A stretch of DNA of 64,000 nucleotides from Roseateles_B sp041906185 (GTDB lineage: Bacteria > Pseudomonadota > Gammaproteobacteria > Burkholderiales > Burkholderiaceae_C). The stretch covers positions 1 through 64,000 of the forward strand of contig JAYRJQ010000021.1 of the NCBI GenBank assembly GCA_041906185.1. Direction: 5' to 3'. Shown here one piece after another: positions 57,384 through 64,000 of this stretch. The notes beneath the pieces are model-generated. The model ran no database searches and was not told where the DNA came from. It worked only from the letters and a program-made list of their open reading frames with translations. The translations under genes were made by a program, and so were the position numbers. Positions within the stretch are counted from its first letter, which is position 1. Every line of letters begins with the position of its first letter.

Positions 57384-58274
57384 TCACCGCTTGGTGGGGG
57401 GCGTCGTCGTCAGGACGATCGGCGCCATCGCCTGCGAGGTCACCATGAATCTGCAACGGAGGGCGTGGGGCTGATCCCGGTCGTCGTCGCAGCGGACGCC
57501 CTCAGCGTCGAACGAGAGGAAGCCGCCGGACCAGGTGCCGAAGACGCTCCCGCTGGGAGACTTCTGACGCAGGTTGAGCAGCTGCTCCGGCGTCAAGGGC
57601 AAGCTGACGTCCGACGTGGCGTAGGCGGCATAGATGACGCGGTCCAGGACGCTCTTGCCGTTGAATTGAGAGCTTGCGGCGTTGTCCAGAATGCCGTTCA
57701 CGAAGGGCACGACCCCGACGCCGCCCCCACCCGGCGGCTTTTGCTTGGTGGCAGCGAACCGGCTGGGCATGTTGATCCCCCAGGCAGCCCCCAGCACTCC
57801 CTTGTCGAGGCGGACCTCCTGAGCGGAAGCGTAGAAGTTGAAGACGCTGCCCAGTGGCCCCGTCTGTGCCTTCAACGGCAGGTAGTAGGACCTGCCTTCG
57901 AGGCTCGGCGCAGCCGACACGCGCTCCCGCAGCCGAGGCAGCATCTCCGCCTGGGCCCGTTCCGCCGCGTATCCACTCCGGACGCGGAGCTGGTGCTGCT
58001 CGCGCAGGTCCGGATAGAGCCGCATGCCGCGCTCAAAGTACTCGGCCACATCCAGGGCCTGCCTGATCCAGCTTGCGGCCAGCGCTTCGGCGACCCAGTC
58101 ACTCGGCTCCTTGTTCAGATTGCTGCCGGAGGGCAGCACCGTGCCCACCGGCACCGGCTCCTTGGGGGCGGCCGGTGCTGTGAGCGGCTTGTCATTGCGG
58201 GTGGGTTGCGTGCCGCAGCCGGCCATCAGGAGGGCCATCGAGGCCAGCAGCGGGAAGGGGGCGAGTTTGAGCAT
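57384..58274 (-). CDS. Lipoprotein of unknown function
   Basis: 296 aa. Lipobox LMAGC with Cys20; next residues GTQPT do not include the Asp+2 inner-membrane retention signal, so the outer membrane is likely. A mixed alpha/beta part follows (~55-240) and a C-terminal region with a Cys pair (GVRCDDDRDQPHALRCRFMV). No family recognised. First gene of a two-gene unit with the secreted Cys-rich protein. Confidence 0.6.
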   Translation of the reverse strand: MLKLAPFPLLASMALLMAGCGTQPTRNDKPLTAPAAPKEPVPVGTVLPSGSNLNKEPSDWVAEALAASWIRQALDVAEYFERGMRLYPDLREQHQLRVRSGYAAERAQAEMLPRLRERVSAAPSLEGRSYYLPLKAQTGPLGSVFNFYASAQEVRLDKGVLGAAWGINMPSRFAATKQKPPGGGGVGVVPFVNGILDNAASSQFNGKSVLDRVIYAAYATSDVSLPLTPEQLLNLRQKSPSGSVFGTWSGGFLSFDAEGVRCDDDRDQPHALRCRFMVTSQAMAPIVLTTTPPTKR

Positions 58275-58863
58275 GAGGATCGCTTTTCAGTGAATTGAAA
58301 ACTGCTTCATTCAGGCGAAAGGAAAATCCACGGGAACTCGCCGAGCGACCACAGGGGGACGCCTCACGAGTCATGCGATACGACGCTCCTCCACGTCGGC
58401 GGACCCTATCGCCGGGTTGTTTTTCTGATGCGACAAAAGCGGGCACATTAATGATGGCGCGCGAATATCCGGCGCCATCCCGGGGCGCTCGGAAAACAGT
58501 GAATTAATATGAATCAGGAAGATCAGGGGAAATCAGCCAGGGCGTGGAGGCCCCTGTTGCACACAGTGGGAACGCCGGCCATCAACGACTCCGCCTAGAC
58601 CTCGGCAGGGATTCCGAGGCGGCTGCGGAGCAAATTCTGGGTGGCACATGAATACAGCCATGCCAATTCCAATATCAGTAGCAAAGGGATGCGACGGAAT
58701 TCACACCGGATCGCCAGCCCATATTACCCAAGCGCCGACGATTTCGAGGAGAACGAAATACCAAGGGCGCCCATTTCCATGGATTCGGGAGAATGTCACA
58801 AAACTCGCGGCGAACGAATCGCCTTTTACAACACCCGTTGCCGGCGCCAAGCGCCGCGCTGAG
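58275..58863. other. Low-GC stretch without a supported gene
   Basis: 589 bases, visibly richer in A/T than the flanks, especially 58490-58530 and 58630-58850. Short rightward frames (58641-58862 and 58648-59013) have neither a ribosome-binding site nor family similarity, and one runs antisense into the diguanylate cyclase. It may be the remnant of acquired DNA or a long regulatory region for the lipoprotein gene. Confidence 0.5.
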
Positions 58864-60378
58864 TTACGACGTCAGGCGCGGCGCCGCGTCCGGCGAGTCA
58901 TCCCATGCCACCGCCTCCGTCCGGTTGCGGCCGCCTTCCTTGGCACGGTAGAGCGCCTGGTCCGCGCGATCCAGGGCGCTGAGGTAGGCCGGGTCCTGCG
59001 CGGTCAGCGGTGACAGCCCCAGGCTGATGGTGAAGGGGATGCGCACGCCCTCGTGCTCGGCCGGCCGGGCCTCGACCCGCTGACGCAGGCGCTCGGCAAA
59101 GCCGCGGGCACCCGCCAGCGTCGTCTGTGGCAGCAGGACCATGAACTCCTCGCCGCCGTAGCGGCTGGCGATGTCCATGTCGCGCACTTCCTCGCGGATG
59201 GCCTGCGCGAGGGCACGGATGACCGCATCCCCGGCCAGGTGGCCGTGGCGGTCGTTGATGCGCTTGAAGTGGTCGATGTCCAGCATCGCCAGCGTGCCGC
59301 CGGCCCCCGTGCGCTGGATGCGGCGCCACTCAGCATGCAGGCGCTCGTCGGCGGCGCGCCGGTTCAGCAGCCCCGTCAGCGCATCGGTGTGGGCCAGGGT
59401 CTCCAAGCGGCGGTTGGCCTGCTGCAGCTCGCCGAGCAACCGCTTCATGGCGCGCTGCCAGTGCACGAAGAGCTGGTAGCCGAAGAAGGCCATGAACAGG
59501 ACGATCAGCGAGAAGACGGCGAAGATCACCCAGCTGCTCTGCTGCATCACCTCCACGGCCTGCAGGAGCACCGCCTCTTCAGGGTGCCCCGGACGCGCCG
59601 GCTGGCGGACCCGCTCGAGCTGGGCGCTGGCCAGGTGCAGCGTGACGAAACCGTAGCCGATCACGGCGGCGCCCACCACCGTCAGCAGGCGCAGCACGGC
59701 GCGGCGTGGCTCGCGGGGCGGGCGGCTCATCAGCGCCGGGCGGGCCCGCTGCCAGGCCTCGATCCGCGGCCAGCTCAGCAGCATCATCGGACCCACGCCC
59801 AGCACGCTTTGCAGGAAAGAACCCAACCACCAGCCCTGCCAGATGGGCAGCAGGCCGGTGCGGTCGATGCCGTTCGTGTAGCACCAGATCAGCGCGCCGC
59901 TGGAGCTGAAGATGCTGGCCGCAAAGCTCAGCTGCACATAGAACAGCAGCGAGGGCGCGTCGCGCAGATCCCGGCGCACGGGGATGGCGCGGTAGCCCAT
60001 CACCATGATGGCGAAATGCAGCGGGTCGGCGAAGGCGAACACCGTCGCCCAGCCCCAGGGCATGCCGGCATAGACGGCCAGGATCCAGGTGGCCAGGTAG
60101 GCTGGAATCGCGCCCCACGCCAGGCCCCAGGTGAGGCTCAGCCACAGGCACAGGAGCAGCGGCGGATAGACCGTGATGTAGACCTGCACGCCGCCCAGCG
60201 GCAGGGGCAGGCCGGACCATTCCCCGATCACCGTGGCCAGCCCCAGCCCGACGCTCAACAGCAGCAGCAGGCACCAGCCGCCCAGCAGCCAGCGCTGCTC
60301 GCGGGCGCTGCCATGGCGCCAGAGTCTCCAGGGTGAGAGTGAGCGGTGCAGCGGGGACGGCAGGTGGCTGGCGGCCAT
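58864..60378 (-). CDS. Diguanylate cyclase with MASE1-like membrane sensor
   Basis: 504 aa. N-terminal MASE1-like domain of about eight TM helices (~28-290), another TM near 300-325, a short linker helix, then a GGDEF domain (~345-490). The active site reads GGEEF and an inhibitory RxxD site (RDMD) lies five residues before it, so it should make c-di-GMP and be product-inhibited. Metal and substrate residues DIDHFKRINDRHGHLAGD are intact. Stands alone. Confidence 0.93.
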   Translation of the reverse strand: MAASHLPSPLHRSLSPWRLWRHGSAREQRWLLGGWCLLLLLSVGLGLATVIGEWSGLPLPLGGVQVYITVYPPLLLCLWLSLTWGLAWGAIPAYLATWILAVYAGMPWGWATVFAFADPLHFAIMVMGYRAIPVRRDLRDAPSLLFYVQLSFAASIFSSSGALIWCYTNGIDRTGLLPIWQGWWLGSFLQSVLGVGPMMLLSWPRIEAWQRARPALMSRPPREPRRAVLRLLTVVGAAVIGYGFVTLHLASAQLERVRQPARPGHPEEAVLLQAVEVMQQSSWVIFAVFSLIVLFMAFFGYQLFVHWQRAMKRLLGELQQANRRLETLAHTDALTGLLNRRAADERLHAEWRRIQRTGAGGTLAMLDIDHFKRINDRHGHLAGDAVIRALAQAIREEVRDMDIASRYGGEEFMVLLPQTTLAGARGFAERLRQRVEARPAEHEGVRIPFTISLGLSPLTAQDPAYLSALDRADQALYRAKEGGRNRTEAVAWDDSPDAAPRLTS

Positions 60379-60473
60379 GGGCGAAGGAGAGGTACAGCCA
60401 GCGCAGCATAGGCCATGCCGATGTCGCCCGCCTCCAGTGCCGGCCGGCGTGAGGGCGCCGGGCGTGCGCTCTG

Positions 60474-60520
60474 CACGGCCTTCACGGCCTTCACGGCCTT
60501 CACGGCCTTCACGACCTGCA
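60474..60520. repeat. 9-bp tandem repeat (CACGGCCTT)
   Basis: About five copies of a 9-bp unit (CACGGCCTT) with the last copies degenerate, in the 180-base gap between the diguanylate cyclase and the HPP-CBS gene. No coding role seen. Confidence 0.7.
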
Positions 60521-60558
60521 CGGCTCGCACGACCGGCGCAGCGCCGGCCTCCCGGGGC

Positions 60559-61704
60559 TCAGGCCGCTTCCGCCTGGGCCGGCTGCCGCCTGAACAGCGC
60601 CGCCACGACGTCGGACTGCGTGATCATGCCCACCACCCGCCGGCCCTCGTCCACCACCGGCATGTGGTGCAGCCCGCCATCGGAGAAGGCCCCGACCAGC
60701 TCGGCCAGCGCCTGATCCGGCCGGGCGCTGCGCACGCGCTCCGTCATGATCTCCGACACCCGCCGCGCCTCGGTCATGCGCGGGACGCGCTCGAGCGCGG
60801 CCGGCTCGCGCCCGAGGAAGAAGTCGTGCAGGGACACGATGCCCACCAGGCGCTGGCCGGCGTCGACCACCGGCAGGGCCTTGACCTTGTGCCGGGCCAG
60901 GAGGGCCCAGGCGGTGTCGATCGGGGCCTGCGGGCTGACGCAGATGACATCGCGGGCCATCACGTCGGCGCAGCGCACATCGGCCCACTGACGCTGCCGC
61001 GCATGCAGCTGGGCCCGCACCAGGATCTCCTCCAGGTCGTGCCGGTCGATGTCCAGCACCTCGCCGAAGGAGGCCAGCGCCGCGTCCACGTCCTCGGCCT
61101 GCAGGCCGCCGCGGCGGCTGGGCAGCGGGTCGGCGGTGCGGTGCACATTGGCCGGCGCAGCGCCATGGTGCGGGTAGTGGCGGCCCGCCAGCCGGTTGAA
61201 GACCAGCGCCAGCACCAGCATCAGGAGCGAGTTCAAGCCCACGGGCCAGAAGGCGTAGCCGTAGCCGAGGCTCTCCAGCGTGGGGCTGCCCAGCGCCGCG
61301 GTGACGGCCACCGCGCCGCCCGGCGGATGCAGGCAGCGCAGGGCGATCATGGCCAGCACCGCCAGCAGGCCCGCCGCGGCCAGCGCCGGGCCCGAGGCGC
61401 CCAGCACATGGTGGCAGGCGACGCCGACCAGCGCGGAGATCACGTTCCCCCCGAGCACCGACCAGGGCTGGGCCAGCGGGCTGGCCGGCACGCTGAACAC
61501 CAGCACGGCCGAGGCGCCCATCGGGGCCACGAACCACAGCGCCTGCCCGGCGAGGGCCTGGCGGCTGATCCACTCGGTGCACAGGAGGCCCAGGCCGACG
61601 CCCAGCGCCCCCAGCAGCAGCTCGCGCCAGGGCGCCGTCAGCGGCGCGGGAATGAAGGCGCGCAGGCTGGCCAGCCCGCCGCGGGGCGCTCCGGCCCGGC
61701 TCAT
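60559..61704 (-). CDS. HPP-family membrane protein with two CBS domains
   Basis: 381 aa. N-terminal HPP domain of four to five TM helices (~25-175) containing the name-giving LHPPGGAVAVTAALG, then a linker and two CBS domains (~240-300 and ~315-375; VMARDVICVSPQAPIDTAW, IMTERVRSARPDQALAELV). HPP proteins are implicated in anion (nitrite) transport in plants and cyanobacteria; bacterial HPP-CBS fusions are uncharacterised. ATGA overlap with the upstream cadR-like gene ties it to metal-responsive control. Confidence 0.87.
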   Translation of the reverse strand: MSRAGAPRGGLASLRAFIPAPLTAPWRELLLGALGVGLGLLCTEWISRQALAGQALWFVAPMGASAVLVFSVPASPLAQPWSVLGGNVISALVGVACHHVLGASGPALAAAGLLAVLAMIALRCLHPPGGAVAVTAALGSPTLESLGYGYAFWPVGLNSLLMLVLALVFNRLAGRHYPHHGAAPANVHRTADPLPSRRGGLQAEDVDAALASFGEVLDIDRHDLEEILVRAQLHARQRQWADVRCADVMARDVICVSPQAPIDTAWALLARHKVKALPVVDAGQRLVGIVSLHDFFLGREPAALERVPRMTEARRVSEIMTERVRSARPDQALAELVGAFSDGGLHHMPVVDEGRRVVGMITQSDVVAALFRRQPAQAEAA

Positions 61705-62156
61705 GTCCGGGCTCCGGCATCGTGCCCGGCGTCGCCATGGCAGGCGCAGGCCTCGCCCTGGGCCGCCGCCACCAGCTCGGCGAGGATGCCGCAGCCGTGA
61801 TGCTCGTGCCGCGCATCGCAGCGGCTCTTGAGCGCCTGCAGCTGCGCCTCCAGCGCCTGCATGCTCTTGAGCCGCGCCCGCACCCGGCCCAGCTGCGCAT
61901 CGACCAGCGCATCCACGTCCGCCAGCTGCTGGGGATCGTGGCTGTGCAGGCTCTGCAGCAGCAGGCCGACGTCCGCCAGCGACATGTCCAGCGCCCGGCA
62001 ATGCCGGATGAAGGCCAGGCGCTCCAGGTGCGGCCGGTCGTAGTCGCGGTAGCCGTTGTCGCTGCGAGCCGGCGCCTCGAGCAGCCCGCTCTTTTCGTAG
62101 AAGCGGATGGTCTCGATATCGACCCCCGTCGCCTTGCTGAGTTCACCGATGCGCAT
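61701..62156 (-). CDS. cadR: Cd(II)/Pb(II)-responsive MerR-family regulator (CadR-like)
   Basis: 151 aa. MerR helix-turn-helix MRIGELSKATGVDIETIRFY, then a dimerisation helix. Metal-binding Cys occur in FIRHCRALDMS (~60s), SRCDARHEHHGCG (~115-125) and the tail ACACHGD, the CadR/PbrR pattern. It would bind the 19-bp-spaced promoter of the divergent P-type ATPase gene and untwist it when metal is present. An upstream ATG (62207) would overlap that promoter and is unlikely. Confidence 0.9.
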   Translation of the reverse strand: MRIGELSKATGVDIETIRFYEKSGLLEAPARSDNGYRDYDRPHLERLAFIRHCRALDMSLADVGLLLQSLHSHDPQQLADVDALVDAQLGRVRARLKSMQALEAQLQALKSRCDARHEHHGCGILAELVAAAQGEACACHGDAGHDAGART

Positions 62157-62213
62157 CTGGAGCACCACCGACCTGCCGGCCGCCTTGTCCTGGGAGGTGC
62201 GCAGCATAGCGGC

Positions 62214-62244
62214 TTGACTCTGGAGTGGCTACAGGCTGTCCAAT
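62214..62244 (+). promoter_or_regulatory. MerR-type promoter/operator of the metal ATPase
   Basis: TTGACT (62214-62219) and TCCAAT (62239-62244) are separated by 19 bases, the overlong spacer typical of MerR-family promoters. The spacer holds an imperfect dyad around GGAGTGGCTACAGG, like known CadR/PbrR sites. The ATPase ATG follows 6 bases later, so the leader is very short or absent. Confidence 0.85.
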
Positions 62245-62250
62245 GACCCC

Positions 62251-64000
<1,750 letters not shown>

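Noticed and set aside
58641..58862. Small gene of 73 codons in the low-GC stretch
   Set aside because: No ribosome-binding site, no recognisable family, and an overlapping frame is equally open.

Overview
The window is about 64 kb of high-GC chromosome with dense coding, many 4-bp ATGA/GTGA gene overlaps and housekeeping blocks typical of Burkholderiales (Betaproteobacteria): sucCD next to a DUF2889 gene, recX and recA; rodA-mrdA-mreDCB divergent from gatCAB; and an RsaM-type quorum-sensing regulator. The gene content fits the Roseateles/Pelomonas/Rubrivivax part of the order, but no rRNA or tRNA lies in the window, so genus is inference. Both ends cut a gene: a SWIB-domain protein on the left and a metal P-type ATPase on the right.

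Region 1 (0.6-10.3 kb) is an iron-acquisition locus read leftwards. A Fur-type operator precedes tonB and a coupled FMN alpha-hydroxy-acid oxidase. A second precedes a siderophore receptor, a PiuC-type dioxygenase, a PepSY membrane protein, DUF2271, DUF4198, an ApbE flavin transferase and a membrane-anchored flavodoxin/FAD reductase. The DUF2271 protein carries a textbook ApbE flavinylation motif (DGVSGAT), so the operon reads as a complete NADPH-to-periplasm electron chain serving ferric-siderophore reduction. This is the strongest candidate for an under-described system here.

Region 2 (10.5-12.7 kb) is a quorum-sensing island: luxR and rsaM leftwards, luxI rightwards, with a perfect CT-N12-AG palindrome between rsaM and luxI. 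Region 3 (12.7-16.6 kb) holds a terC gene behind a yybP-ykoY (Mn2+) riboswitch, a small membrane protein, an M48 protease and moaC. Region 4 (16.6-28.1 kb) is a glycan/pilin locus: a PglL/Wzy-type ligase, glycosyltransferases, methyltransferases, a flippase-like membrane protein, a sugar aminotransferase, and two type IV pilins, the second followed 2 bp later by a multi-spanning GT-C-like protein. The main pilin has a sigma-54 promoter.

Region 5 (28.4-33.6 kb) has a class II cyclic-nucleotide phosphodiesterase, an FHA-PP2C-Ser/Thr-kinase module and two TerC paralogues. Region 6 (33.7-42 kb) has sucCD, DUF2889, an oversized recX, recA with an SOS box, and a two-component system. Region 7 (42-51.7 kb) is the elongasome operon mreBCD-mrdA-rodA, with a long hairpin between mreB and mreC, divergent from gatCAB. 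Region 8 (51.8-60.4 kb) contains pyrE, a TonB receptor behind an 18-bp LacI-type palindrome, exodeoxyribonuclease III, two unknown secreted proteins, a 0.6-kb stretch without a convincing gene, and a MASE1-GGDEF diguanylate cyclase. Region 9 (60.5-64 kb) is a heavy-metal locus: CadR-type MerR regulator coupled to an HPP-CBS membrane protein, divergent from a Cd/Zn/Pb ATPase with an 18-copy His-Glu repeat.
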